A stretch of DNA of 64,000 nt from Salisediminibacterium beveridgei (GTDB taxonomy: Bacteria > Bacillota > Bacilli > Bacillales > Salisediminibacteriaceae), in NCBI RefSeq assembly GCF_001721685.1, contig NZ_CP012502.1, positions 310,001 to 374,000 of the forward strand, in the 5' to 3' direction. Positions 43,097-51,254 of the stretch are shown one piece after another. How positions within the stretch are numbered: position 1 is the first letter of the stretch; each line of letters starts with the position of its first letter. The notes under the pieces were generated by a model, which was given only the letters and a program-made list of their open reading frames with translations, was not told the origin of the DNA and ran no database searches. The translations under genes and the position numbers were made by a program.

Positions 43097-43684
43097 TTAT
43101 CTGCCGGAGATGAGAATCAGTACAGCCATGTTTTCATCTTCATCATCGTAGCTCGAAATGGTTAAGGACATGGCCTCGTCGCTGTCCTCCATGCCGCCTT
43201 GCACACTGAGATTGTGATCGGCCTGCATTTCCTGAACGTTATCGTACCCTTGACTCTGTATATAATCTTTGTAAAGCTCAAACACATCGTTCGCATCTTC
43301 TTCGAACACGAACTGCACGGTGTGCATCACTTCGTCATTATCGGCCACCCGCTGCGTTCCGAAGATTTCAGCCGTATCCGGAAACGGGATGTCATCCGGG
43401 AACTCCTCATGCAGTTCGGATGAGCCACCTGCGCCGAAGGAGAAGGTTTCTTCGCCGTCGTCACCGGTTCCGGATACCGAGATGGACCCATCATCGTCCT
43501 GTTCGAACCCGATGGACTGCTCTGAGCCATCCTTATCCGTGACGGTAATGGCATCTTCCGAATCGCCACTGAACAAGCCGAAGAAATCGATGCTTACTTC
43601 ACCATCCTCGTCATCAGAAAATGTAAATGAGCCACACCCGGTTAACAGCAGAGTACTTAAGAATAAAAACATCAGCCATTTCAT
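43097..43684 (-). CDS. Acidic lipoprotein of unknown function
   Basis: 195 residues with a lipobox LLTGCG and a mature part rich in Asp, Glu, Gly and Ser (DDEDGEVSID, GTGDDGEETFSFGAGGSS). The C-terminal 90 residues look folded (DDIPFPDTAEIFGTQRV, MHTVQFVFEEDANDVFELYKDYIQSQGYDNV) and recall small substrate-free lipoproteins with an alternating alpha/beta pattern. No family is recognised. GAGGGAGTGAG precedes the ATG. The 22-nt site at 43825-43846 about 140 nt upstream ties it to the STAND/LuxR gene. Confidence 0.75.
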   Translation of the reverse strand: MKWLMFLFLSTLLLTGCGSFTFSDDEDGEVSIDFFGLFSGDSEDAITVTDKDGSEQSIGFEQDDDGSISVSGTGDDGEETFSFGAGGSSELHEEFPDDIPFPDTAEIFGTQRVADNDEVMHTVQFVFEEDANDVFELYKDYIQSQGYDNVQEMQADHNLSVQGGMEDSDEAMSLTISSYDDEDENMAVLILISGR

Positions 43685-43824
43685 CGTTTCTCACTCCCTC
43701 GTTTTAGTCACCTTCATTGTTGCTCCGTGCCTCTCCGACCATGAACGATCTACCCGTCTGGTTAACACCACCTTCGCAGGTTTTATAGTTGTTTACAGCA
43801 TATAAAAAAGCGCATCAAAGTGTA

Positions 43825-43846
43825 AGTATACGGAAGTATACGATTG
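43825..43846 (-). promoter_or_regulatory. Shared palindromic site upstream of the lipoprotein gene
   Basis: Minus-strand copy of the site at 40228-40249 (GTATAC-TTCC-GTATAC core preceded by CAATC). The core is two GTATAC hexamers 10 nt apart, one helical turn, suggesting binding of a dimer. A possible -10, TATAAA, lies downstream near 43800 on the minus strand. Confidence 0.7.
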
Positions 43847-43876
43847 GAGGAGAAAGGCCAAAGTGGATGGCGTGAG

Positions 43877-43950
43877 ATCCGCGCAAGTCGCTCCGGATGT
43901 TAGCAAGTCATGGATTATCCGAGCACCCCCAAATTGGGATTCGGCAACGG
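43877..43950 (+). repeat. 20-nt periodic box array D (4 units)
   Basis: Boxes ATCCGCGCAA, ATGTTAGCAA, ATCCGAGCAC and ATTCGGCAA have their GCA core at 43883, 43903, 43923 and 43944. The first three steps are exactly 20 nt, the last 21. It is the shortest of the four arrays and lies in the intergenic gap between the lipoprotein and XRE genes. Confidence 0.8.
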
Positions 43951-44003
43951 TCGGTTTTTTCTGCGGATTGTGTCATTTATTTTTAACTAATTGACCAAAA
44001 TAC

Positions 44004-44019
44004 TTTACATTATGTTAAA
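44004..44019. promoter_or_regulatory. Imperfect palindrome upstream of the small XRE gene
   Basis: TTTACATTATGTTAAA is a near-palindrome with one extra base, next to TTGACC at 43991-43996. It resembles autoregulatory operators of small XRE repressors. Position relative to the promoter supports this. Confidence 0.45.
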
Positions 44020-44060
44020 AATAGATTACACTCAGTTTAAGAAAGAAGGGGGCATGATGT

Positions 44061-44285
44061 ATGAACGAGCATGGCGAAATGACAAATCAACTGCCTGTAC
44101 TGAGAGCAAAGCACGGGTACTCGCAAAAAGATGTGGCCGAGAAAGTGGGCGTCAGCCGTCAGACAATCGCTTCATTGGAAAAAAACAAGTACAACCCATC
44201 GCTGAAGCTGGCATTTGAACTGGCCCTGTTGTTTGAAGTGGATCTGCAGGAAGTTTTTCAATATCAAATGAAGGAGGAATCGTAA
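44061..44285 (+). CDS. Small XRE-family transcription regulator
   Basis: 74 residues, essentially only a helix-turn-helix domain: LRAKHGYSQKDVAEKVGVSRQTIASLEKNKYNPSLKLAFELA and LFEVDLQEVFQY, as in small YgzD/MutR-type repressors. AAGAAGGGGG precedes the ATG. Its stop is directly followed by the ATG of a two-to-three-helix membrane protein, so the two are translated together. This gene pair (XRE plus small membrane protein) is common in Firmicutes; the signal is unknown. Confidence 0.88.
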   Translation: MNEHGEMTNQLPVLRAKHGYSQKDVAEKVGVSRQTIASLEKNKYNPSLKLAFELALLFEVDLQEVFQYQMKEES

Positions 44286-44570
44286 ATGTTATTCTATGTG
44301 TTTCTTGTTTTTCTGGTGATCGCCCTTGTGTTCTGGTCCCGGTTTCAATTTGGAGAAGAAGGGAAAGATGAGCGCGGGCAAAAAATACTGAACCGTTCGT
44401 ATACCATCGTTTTTCCGATGTTCATCGCAGGCTGGGTCCTGATTCGGCTGGTCGAGGATTTCATCACGCCGCTGGATGGTGACGGCTGGCGCATGGCTGT
44501 GTGGTATCTGATTTCCGGTATTATGATCCTGCACGCGATATTGATCTATTATTTCAGACGGATCTATTGA
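44286..44570 (+). CDS. Small membrane protein paired with XRE regulator (DUF2178-like)
   Basis: 94 residues with three hydrophobic segments (MLFYVFLVFLVIALVFWS, SYTIVFPMFIAGWVLIRL, WRMAVWYLISGIMILHAILIYYF) and the loop GEEGKDERGQKIL, which is typical of DUF2178/YqhR-like partners of XRE repressors. The ATG follows the XRE stop with no gap. Function unknown. Confidence 0.75.
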   Translation: MLFYVFLVFLVIALVFWSRFQFGEEGKDERGQKILNRSYTIVFPMFIAGWVLIRLVEDFITPLDGDGWRMAVWYLISGIMILHAILIYYFRRIY

Positions 44571-44620
44571 ACCTATGGGGCACATTAGTCAAGAACCTGA
44601 GAGCAATTGTTAAACTAAAC

Positions 44621-44671
44621 CAAACCAAACAGTCAGAGCGGATGTGTAACCTGCTCTGACTGTTTGGTTTG
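44621..44671 (+). terminator. Long perfect hairpin after the XRE pair
   Basis: Nineteen-base arms (44621-44639 and 44653-44671; CAAACCAAACAGTCAGAGC and its complement) pair without mismatch. It is much longer than the other terminators here and has only a short T-tract, so it could also be processed as an RNA structure. Confidence 0.7.
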
Positions 44672-45273
44672 ATCAGGATAAATCGAATAATGCATGAATC
44701 AAACAAAAAATTCCACTGAAATGAGGTCTGAAACATATCATACATCCACTCGACTTCAACTAAGTGCATAAGACGATTTCATAGGTTTGAATTTGGCTGT
44801 TTTGTCGTTCGTTGTTGATTTCACTAGCTATCGGCGGACGCTTGCCTCTATTCCTGCGGTTATTTGTCGCATGAAGCCCTTGGCCAACGTGCACTTTTCA
44901 TAATGTGCTCCTCCCTCGGACTCGTCGCCTATCACTTGTTCTATCTCCATATCAAAAACAGACTTTAACGGAGACACTCATGCTGAATGAACCAGCACGA
45001 ATCCGGATGAAAGAAAAGTAAACGGATGTTCAGGGGAACCTTTAATATATACTTCATAGGAATGTTTACGTTCGCTAAAGGGTTGAAGTGTATGTGCAAC
45101 GAAGGCTTTCGCCATGTAAGCTTGGCAAGAAGCCAACTTTTCTTTATGAATTAAATGAAAAACGAATAGTCTGGATGAAGTTCATAGGAACCTCTTGAGG
45201 CTAACTATTTATGGATTCAACTAGATAATTTACAATTATATTCTATAAATACTATTTATTTTACATGAGATTA
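44672..45273. other. Intergenic stretch with eroded sequence
   Basis: No coding frame of note. The stretch 44967-45035 loosely resembles 23199-23265 (same CTCATGC, CAGCAC, AATCCG order). It may be a decayed dispersed element. Confidence 0.35.
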
Positions 45274-45341
45274 TGCTATAATGCTCACATTACTGAAGTC
45301 AGGGGGTGAAAAGTATGACCATCTGGATTCTGTATGGTTAA
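45274..45341 (+). promoter_or_regulatory. Extended -10 promoter and eight-codon leader frame
   Basis: TGCTATAAT (45274-45282) is an extended -10. Downstream AGGGGGTGA (45301-45309) is followed by an ATG at 45315 and the eight-codon frame MTIWILYG with stop at 45339-45341. The next gene starts at 45411. A translated leader is possible but unproven. Confidence 0.5.
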
Positions 45342-45410
45342 TATGAATCCCAATGATTATGAGATATCTAGTAAATGGGATTTATGTTGACGTATAGAAG
45401 GGGGAGTTAC

Positions 45411-47228
45411 ATGAAATTTTGCAGTCAATGTGGGAAACAGAAAGACCCCAAGCATCGCGTTTGTATCCATTGTGGAGCAAAAGTTCCTGATGTTAATCAG
45501 GGAAACGAAGGTCCGCCAAAAGAAAGAGAAGCGAAAGCAGATTCAGAAAATCCAGGGAACAGCGCTCCTAAACTGCCGATGTCCAAGAAACAGAAGTACA
45601 TACTTACAGCAGTGCTGGTCATTACTGCAGCCTCAGGGAGTTTTTACTATATCGGCAGCAGTCAGTCAGATCCGATGGGGGTAGTGGAATCGTTCATTAC
45701 GGGTCTGGATGAAGGTGATACAGAGAAAGTCAGAAACACGTTGGTCACGGCTTCTGATTATGAGGAAGTAAGTCTCAAGCAGGCCGAACTTTTCATGGAA
45801 TATATTGATCAAGGACCTTATTTACTTGAGGAAATTGCATATCAACTGGCTGAATCGGTTGAAGATATTCAGGAACCCGATGAAGTGGAGGCGTTTGTCG
45901 GAAGTGAGGAAGGGCCCGTGGATTTAGAAATTACCGGAAGCAAATGGCTCTTCTTTAACGCATATGCGATCACAATGAAGCCAGAAGATTTCGTGATCCA
46001 TTTTGCCGGTGATGCGGAGATCCGTGTTGATGATGAAGAAGTTGAATGGGAAAGGTTGGACAGGCAGCGGGTGTCACTCGGGGAGTATGATTTTGATGAA
46101 TATGACGTGACGATTCATAAGTCCACGGTGTTTGATGAGCTGAAACAAACGGCTGCTGTCGATCACAATAGTCGGAATATTCAATCCTTTGATTTTGATA
46201 CAGGCGAGCTCATGGTTACTTCAGCATTACATGAGATCGAACTGATTCATAACGGTGATGAAACCGGGGTAATGATCGAAGGGGAAGGAAGTATTGGCCC
46301 CGTTCGTATGGATGATTCAGTGATGATTGGAGCAAAAGCCGAAACCGTTTTCGGAGATCATTTAGCTGATGAGCAGTCGATTGACAGTGGTCTGGTTGAA
46401 TTTCAGTTTACTCCTGATGATGAGACAGCAGAATCCGCAATGTCTGACATCGCAGATTTGTATAAGGACGAAGGGTATTTGGAATTCGCCAGAGAAACCT
46501 CAGAAATCGAAGTCATTGATACGGTCGGTTTTTCGACTGAGGATATGAAATTAATGGAGCACACCAATGGGGATTGGGAAATAGCTGTTCCATTTTATGA
46601 ACAATGGGTCACAGGAGAGGCTGGTTCAGAAGACGATCTTGAAAGTAATGAACCAGATGTTTTCGAATTGAAATTGTCGTACAGTTCGTCGACAGATGAA
46701 TGGGGGATTGCAGAGCGAAATGCCATTGCTGATGCTGTCTCCTCACCGGAAGAATGGGAAACGGTTGAGTATGATAGTGAATCGAAAGTCAAAGAATTGA
46801 TCGATGCGTTGGACTTGTCTGTTACAGGAGAGGATCCTGAAGATCTCGAAGAGCAGCTTGAATTCATGATCAATGACTATCACGAGCATCACGTTGCCGC
46901 GATCAATGGTGAAAGCATCGATGATGTGACGGCGTTTATTGATGAGGATGCCGATGACTATGAACAATCTGTGCAAGATTATATTGACTACGCGCGTCAG
47001 GAAGGAATCACCCAGGAGTTTAATGGGAGCGATTTAATTTCTTATGAGGAGCAAGAAGGTGATCTGTTGGAAATCATAACTGTGGATCGGTATTATATCC
47101 ACACTGACAATGGTGATACGACTCATTTGACAGAATTTGAATCAACCTACCTCGTCAGTGACGGTGAGGAAGGATTGTCGTTGATCAATTTAGAAAGCAC
47201 CGATGAACAATGGAGTGAAGAACAATAA
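45411..47228 (+). CDS. Zinc-ribbon membrane protein, TcaA/YvbJ-like
   Basis: 605 residues. The N-terminus has a zinc ribbon, MKFCSQCGKQKDPKHRVCIHCGAK (two CxxC pairs), then a polar linker, one membrane span (about 62-80) and a large extracellular part rich in Asp and Glu. The extracellular region has repeated MESFITGLDEGDTEKVRNTL-type modules, as in TcaA/YvbJ proteins, which affect glycopeptide and wall-stress tolerance. The ATG at 45411 has AAGGGGGAG upstream; an in-frame ATG at 45375 is less likely. The gene for another zinc-ribbon protein follows after 30 nt. Confidence 0.8.
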   Translation: MKFCSQCGKQKDPKHRVCIHCGAKVPDVNQGNEGPPKEREAKADSENPGNSAPKLPMSKKQKYILTAVLVITAASGSFYYIGSSQSDPMGVVESFITGLDEGDTEKVRNTLVTASDYEEVSLKQAELFMEYIDQGPYLLEEIAYQLAESVEDIQEPDEVEAFVGSEEGPVDLEITGSKWLFFNAYAITMKPEDFVIHFAGDAEIRVDDEEVEWERLDRQRVSLGEYDFDEYDVTIHKSTVFDELKQTAAVDHNSRNIQSFDFDTGELMVTSALHEIELIHNGDETGVMIEGEGSIGPVRMDDSVMIGAKAETVFGDHLADEQSIDSGLVEFQFTPDDETAESAMSDIADLYKDEGYLEFARETSEIEVIDTVGFSTEDMKLMEHTNGDWEIAVPFYEQWVTGEAGSEDDLESNEPDVFELKLSYSSSTDEWGIAERNAIADAVSSPEEWETVEYDSESKVKELIDALDLSVTGEDPEDLEEQLEFMINDYHEHHVAAINGESIDDVTAFIDEDADDYEQSVQDYIDYARQEGITQEFNGSDLISYEEQEGDLLEIITVDRYYIHTDNGDTTHLTEFESTYLVSDGEEGLSLINLESTDEQWSEEQ

Positions 47229-47258
47229 ATTTAATGATATTCGGAAAGGTGGATGGTT

Positions 47259-48041
47259 ATGTTTTGTTCAAACTGTGGAGCTCAAATGCCTGAGGAGGCA
47301 AAATTTTGCGGAGAATGCGGGCAGCCGACTTCTGTAGAAAGTAAAGGAAAAGCTGCCTCGGCAACGTCTTACGGACAGTCATCCGGAGCAGCATCAACAG
47401 CCCAGTCGATCGCGGAAAACGAATATGTACAAAAAAGCAAGGACGTATCCAAGCATTATTTTTCTGTTTATAAAAAACAGCTGAAAGCACCTTTTTTTGA
47501 GGCCAGGCAAATGGCAGACGGGTCAATGATTAACGGTATGATTTCGATTGTTCTGTTCTCACTGGCCATCGGGTTGACGATTTATTTCAATGTGCAAGGG
47601 GCCGCAGGGGAGTTCATGGATATTCCGTTTTTCTCAACGGTGGCCAATGTGTTTATTGCCTGGATCATTTTATTTTTACTGGTGGCAGGCGTGTTTTTCA
47701 TCACGTTTAAGATCATGAGGAGTGAAGTGTCCTTTGGAAATCTGATCAATCGAATGGGATCGCTTTTGGCATTACCTATGACCGCTTCACTGGCTGCCAT
47801 GCTGACCGGTTTGATGCAAATCGGGTTTTTATCATCTCTGTTTTTGATGATCGCGATATCAACGTCAACCCTTGCAATTTTTTCAGTGATTTTTTCTGTT
47901 GAACGAAAAACGGAGAAAGCGATTGATCCTTTTTATGGTGTAATCATTGCAGGGATCGGTACGAGCATCGTGATTGTCATCGTATTTGTAACAATATTGG
48001 GATCACTGATCAACGAAATGCAGAATTTGATGATGTTTTAA
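47259..48041 (+). CDS. Zinc-ribbon polytopic membrane protein
   Basis: About 260 residues. Two CxxC pairs (FCSNCGAQMPEEAKFCGECG) form an N-terminal zinc ribbon, followed by a Ser/Ala/Gln-rich linker and five membrane segments (ISIVLFSLAIGLTIYF, VFIAWIILFLLVAGVFFI, MTASLAAMLTGLMQ, SSLFLMIAISTSTLAIFSV, IIAGIGTSIVIVIVFVTIL). It resembles YvbJ-neighbour or DUF6574-type proteins. It is likely co-transcribed with the gene before it. AAAGGTGG at 47245-47252 favours the ATG at 47259 over that at 47253. Confidence 0.75.
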   Translation: MFCSNCGAQMPEEAKFCGECGQPTSVESKGKAASATSYGQSSGAASTAQSIAENEYVQKSKDVSKHYFSVYKKQLKAPFFEARQMADGSMINGMISIVLFSLAIGLTIYFNVQGAAGEFMDIPFFSTVANVFIAWIILFLLVAGVFFITFKIMRSEVSFGNLINRMGSLLALPMTASLAAMLTGLMQIGFLSSLFLMIAISTSTLAIFSVIFSVERKTEKAIDPFYGVIIAGIGTSIVIVIVFVTILGSLINEMQNLMMF

Positions 48042-48149
48042 AGGCACGCTGATCTAGAATGTAGAAGAGGAATATAACATGAAGATTTTTCAATCTCGTT
48101 AAAAACAGGCTTCCAGTTTGGCCTTATCGACTCTGCTATTTGATCTGTT

Positions 48150-48455
48150 TGCCGGAGCGGCTGCAAGATACGACGTCGCCAAAAACAGGGGCGGCATTGA
48201 CTTAGGACTGGCTGCTTTTGCAGTGACCACAAATGATGACTGTGAAATCCGTAAATACCTGAATCCGAGTTATTTGTGAAAAGCGGAGCGGACATTGATA
48301 AAAAAGCAGAGAGCGTAGTCGAAAAACTGAAATCGGCGGATCAACAACCATTCGGTTAGGTTTCACCCCACTTTGCACTTGTTACACTTCGTTGGGTTCA
48401 AAAGCGACGACATCCAAAAAAGCCCGTCACTTTAGTGATGGAAAGTTAACTCTGC
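48150..48455 (+). pseudogene. Fragment of an IS605-type tnpB with right-end hairpin
   Basis: The plus strand at about 48190-48280 reads RGGIDLGLAAFAVTTNDDCEI and NPSYL before a stop, matching the first RuvC block (GIDLGL..FAV) of a different TnpB subtype from the intact copy at 36919. Several stops follow. Near 48420-48455 the hairpin GCCCGTCACTTTAGTGATGG with trailing GTTAAC resembles the right end of IS200/IS605 elements. So this is the 3' remnant of a second element. The region 48042-48149 shows nothing else. Confidence 0.7.
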
Positions 48456-48474
48456 ATCAATCCTTGAATCATTC

Positions 48475-48501
48475 GAGCACCCGGTCATTGATCGGGTGCT
48501 C
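48475..48501. terminator. Short hairpin before the transporter-like gene
   Basis: GAGCACCCG (48475-48483) pairs with CGGGTGCTC (48493-48501). Only a short ATT tail follows; it may end upstream transcripts or structure the leader of the next gene. Confidence 0.5.
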
Positions 48502-48552
48502 ATTAGTGGTAGAATGGACGAATGTATGAAAACCGGACGTGAGGGAGTTCTG

Positions 48553-49923
48553 ATGATGGAGAAGCTGCAATCGAAATTATATATCTTGTTTCCACCTGTG
48601 TTTATCTTATTTATCATCAATCTGTTTGTCGGGAGTACGGCAGGGGATTATGTGATCGGACTCTTGGCGATGCCGATGCTGGTGATCGCTTTCGTCGGGG
48701 CGACGCGTCTGTTTCGGCTCTTGGGAGGGATTTTTATCGTCACCGGCTTCGGGTTGTTCCTCTATTCCGGACTGCCGTTGACGTCGCTGCCACTGCTGAT
48801 GACGTCGACGATGCCGCTGTTATCATTTCTCACGGTGCTGCCGTGGATGAACAGCGTCGTTCGTTCGGGGCGGTTTGACCGGCGGATCAATGATCTGATG
48901 AAAGTCAATGTGGACAACCTCGGGAAAATGTACGCGAGAAGTTCCTTTACGACGTATTTCCTTGGGGTATTTATCAATCTGTCGGCCCTGTCACTGTCTC
49001 AGGACGTACTGAAAGACAGCCTGAAGGGATTCAAAAAGCAGCTGACGGATTCGTTTATCAGCCGGGTGACGCTACGGGCGTTCACGCTGGCGCTGCTTTG
49101 GAGTCCGATGGAGATCATGGTGGCGATTACGGTGGATACAACGGGGGTGAGCTATCTCGCATACTTGCCTTGGCTGTTTCTCGCATCCGTGACGCTGTTG
49201 GTGATCGACTGGTCGTGGAACTACCAGACCTTTAAGGGTGTCGCGAACATTCAGGATGGTGAGGAGAAGACCATCACCATCAACCGGGCGCAGATGGCCT
49301 GGAAAATTGCCCAGCTGATGCTGGCATTGACGGTATTTCTCGCGAGTGTCGTCACGGTCGGGAATGTGTTTGACCTGGACTTTATCTTGTCCGTGACGCT
49401 TGTGATCCTGCCATTTTCATTTTTATGGGCCTGGGTGATGGGGCGGATTCGCTCGTTTCTCGCCATTGGCTGGGGCACGTGGAAAGGCCGGACGAACCGC
49501 CTGCAAAACTTTGTCGTACTGTTTCTGTCTTTGGCCCTGTTTTCTGAAAGCCTGAATGCTACGCCGTTCCTTGCTGTCATTCAGGAACCCTTTTATGCGG
49601 TGAGCGGGACGCCCGTATTGATCCTTCTCCTGGTGCAGTATACGTATCTTGCACTGAGCATGATCGGGGTGCACCCGATTGCGACGATTGCGATCCTGGG
49701 TGAAATCCTGCAGCCGCTGTTCTCGATCATTAACCCGATGAGTATCGGGATGGTGCTGATCATGGGTGCCCTTGCGACGGCGACGGTCGGCACCTACGGG
49801 GTTACGGTGACGATGACATCGATGAACACCCGGCAGAACCCTTACCGGATCACGCTGAGGAACATGCCATTTGCGATTCTTTGCGGGAGCGTCGGTGTCT
49901 TGATCGGGTTGATGCTGTTGTAG
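48553..49923 (+). CDS. Polytopic membrane protein, transporter-like
   Basis: 456 residues with about twelve membrane segments. Two internal stretches, NLSALSLSQDVLKDS ... WSPMEIMVAITVDTTG near 155-200 and GVHPIATIAILGEIL ... NPMSIGMVLIMGALATATVGTYG near 380-430, look like the paired re-entrant loops of ion-coupled anion transporters, but I cannot assign a family with confidence. ATG at 48553 with GTGAGGGAG just upstream; frames extending to 48496 lack a ribosome site. Single-gene unit between an IS relic and array B. Confidence 0.65.
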   Translation: MMEKLQSKLYILFPPVFILFIINLFVGSTAGDYVIGLLAMPMLVIAFVGATRLFRLLGGIFIVTGFGLFLYSGLPLTSLPLLMTSTMPLLSFLTVLPWMNSVVRSGRFDRRINDLMKVNVDNLGKMYARSSFTTYFLGVFINLSALSLSQDVLKDSLKGFKKQLTDSFISRVTLRAFTLALLWSPMEIMVAITVDTTGVSYLAYLPWLFLASVTLLVIDWSWNYQTFKGVANIQDGEEKTITINRAQMAWKIAQLMLALTVFLASVVTVGNVFDLDFILSVTLVILPFSFLWAWVMGRIRSFLAIGWGTWKGRTNRLQNFVVLFLSLALFSESLNATPFLAVIQEPFYAVSGTPVLILLLVQYTYLALSMIGVHPIATIAILGEILQPLFSIINPMSIGMVLIMGALATATVGTYGVTVTMTSMNTRQNPYRITLRNMPFAILCGSVGVLIGLMLL

Positions 49924-49931
49924 GGTGACGG

Positions 49932-50123
49932 ATCCGTCCATGTCGGGTCCGATCCGAGCAACTGCCGGGTGATGTCAGCAAGCCCCGCTGGATGTGAGCA
50001 ACATCGCAGGAATCCGCGCACGTCGGTAAATGTGTGAGCACGTCAACGGGGATGTGAGCAATTTCTCGTCGATCCGCACATGTCGTGCAGCAGCCGCGCA
50101 ACTTCCGGATCGATCCGCGCACA
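49932..50123 (+). repeat. 20-nt periodic box array B (9-10 units), upstream of NERD gene
   Basis: Boxes such as ATCCGAGCAA, ATGTCAGCAA, ATGTGAGCAA and ATCCGCGCAC have their GCA core at 49958, 49978, 49998, 50018, 50038, 50058, 50078 (as ACA), 50098 and 50119; a weaker one stands at 49938. All steps are 20 nt but the last (21). The nine or ten bases between are different each time. The array ends about 105 nt before the -10 element of the NERD gene. Confidence 0.88.
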
Positions 50124-50275
50124 ACGGAAAACGAACATATGTACTCATGTAACCCCCCGGACAAGAACAGAACTTGTCCATTTTCAGAACGAACAGTCAA
50201 ACCGCTCACCTGCAGCTCATGATGGCTTATAATCAGAACAAACGATCTGATAAATCAGCCGAAAGCAGGTGCCCC

Positions 50276-51250
50276 ATGATTGTAAAACCCCGAAATCAGC
50301 CGCTTGATATCCATATCATCAAAGCCTTACAGCGGCGACTGCCGCATGCTTTGTCCCAGGAGCCTTTTCTGAAAGAGCAGCTTGCTCAATTTCTGGCCGG
50401 GTTCACTGGTGAAAAAGAGCTCGATTATGTTTTGGAAGGCTTGTCCTTCGACTTCCCTGACAGCCGGATCATCCAGGATTTGCGGTTGGCCGTCGGGGCA
50501 AATCATGTACAGATCGATACGTTGGCATTGACCCGAAAAGGGGTATTTCTCCTGGAAGTGAAGCATCTGTCAGGCGTTGTCCGTCTCGACACGGTCAATT
50601 GCCAGATGATCCAGCTGAAAGACGGTCAATCCCGGACGATGAAAGATCCTTTCGGTCAGATGTCGACAGCCGGGCGTAAATTCCGTAACTGGTTCACAGC
50701 GAACCGGATAGCATCGCCGCCTGTGTTTCAGCTGCTCGTCTTCACCAATGACCACATGGAGCTGGATGCAGCATCGGCAACGGGTTTTGTCAGGAGATGG
50801 GACGTGATCGACGCCATGCTCCATCAGTCGCATGGGCAACCGGACGTCATGGATGCGGCAGAAATAAAAGAGCTGGGCCGTCTGCTTGTGAAACATCATC
50901 GTCCGCAGCATCCTCATTATCAATTCGGGAAATATCAATCCTATCATGCAAAAGTGAATCCGGGCGTATATTGTCCGCGGTGCGGCGAATATATCCTGCA
51001 TAAGCGGGCGACGGGCTGGTACTGCGGCGATTGCGCTAAAACCCGGCAGCTGGCTGCGACATCCGCATTGACCGATTTTGCGTTGACGACTGCACCGTTT
51101 ATCAGCTGCCGGGAAGCAAAGGCGTTTCTTCAGGAACGAGACCGGCACATCATCTACCGCACGCTTGAAAAAACCGGGCTGCCCCGGACTAAAAACAATG
51201 CCCGGGTTATTCACTATGACCTCCGGCCGCTGTATCTGAATCTGACCTGA
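50276..51250 (+). CDS. NERD-domain (nuclease-related) protein with zinc ribbon
   Basis: 324 residues. The NERD domain (about 40-160) carries the PD-(D/E)xK-type residues: Glu in GEKELDYVLEGL (about 45), Asp in VQIDTLALTRKG (about 81) and ExK in FLLEVKHLSG (about 95). Near 231-252 is a zinc ribbon, CPRCGEYIL ... WYCGDCAK. A C-terminal 70-residue helical part ends the chain (ISCREAKAFLQERD, RTKNNARVIHYDLRP). Nuclease activity is plausible but untested in this family. A TATAAT at 50228-50233 makes the ATG at 50276 the natural start. It is flanked on both sides by the 20-nt box arrays. Confidence 0.88.
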   Translation: MIVKPRNQPLDIHIIKALQRRLPHALSQEPFLKEQLAQFLAGFTGEKELDYVLEGLSFDFPDSRIIQDLRLAVGANHVQIDTLALTRKGVFLLEVKHLSGVVRLDTVNCQMIQLKDGQSRTMKDPFGQMSTAGRKFRNWFTANRIASPPVFQLLVFTNDHMELDAASATGFVRRWDVIDAMLHQSHGQPDVMDAAEIKELGRLLVKHHRPQHPHYQFGKYQSYHAKVNPGVYCPRCGEYILHKRATGWYCGDCAKTRQLAATSALTDFALTTAPFISCREAKAFLQERDRHIIYRTLEKTGLPRTKNNARVIHYDLRPLYLNLT

Positions 51251-51254
51251 TCGG

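Noticed and set aside
49423..49941. Antisense frame within the transporter-like gene
   Set aside because: Very rich in His, Arg and Asp, as typical for shadow frames of membrane proteins. No ribosome site.
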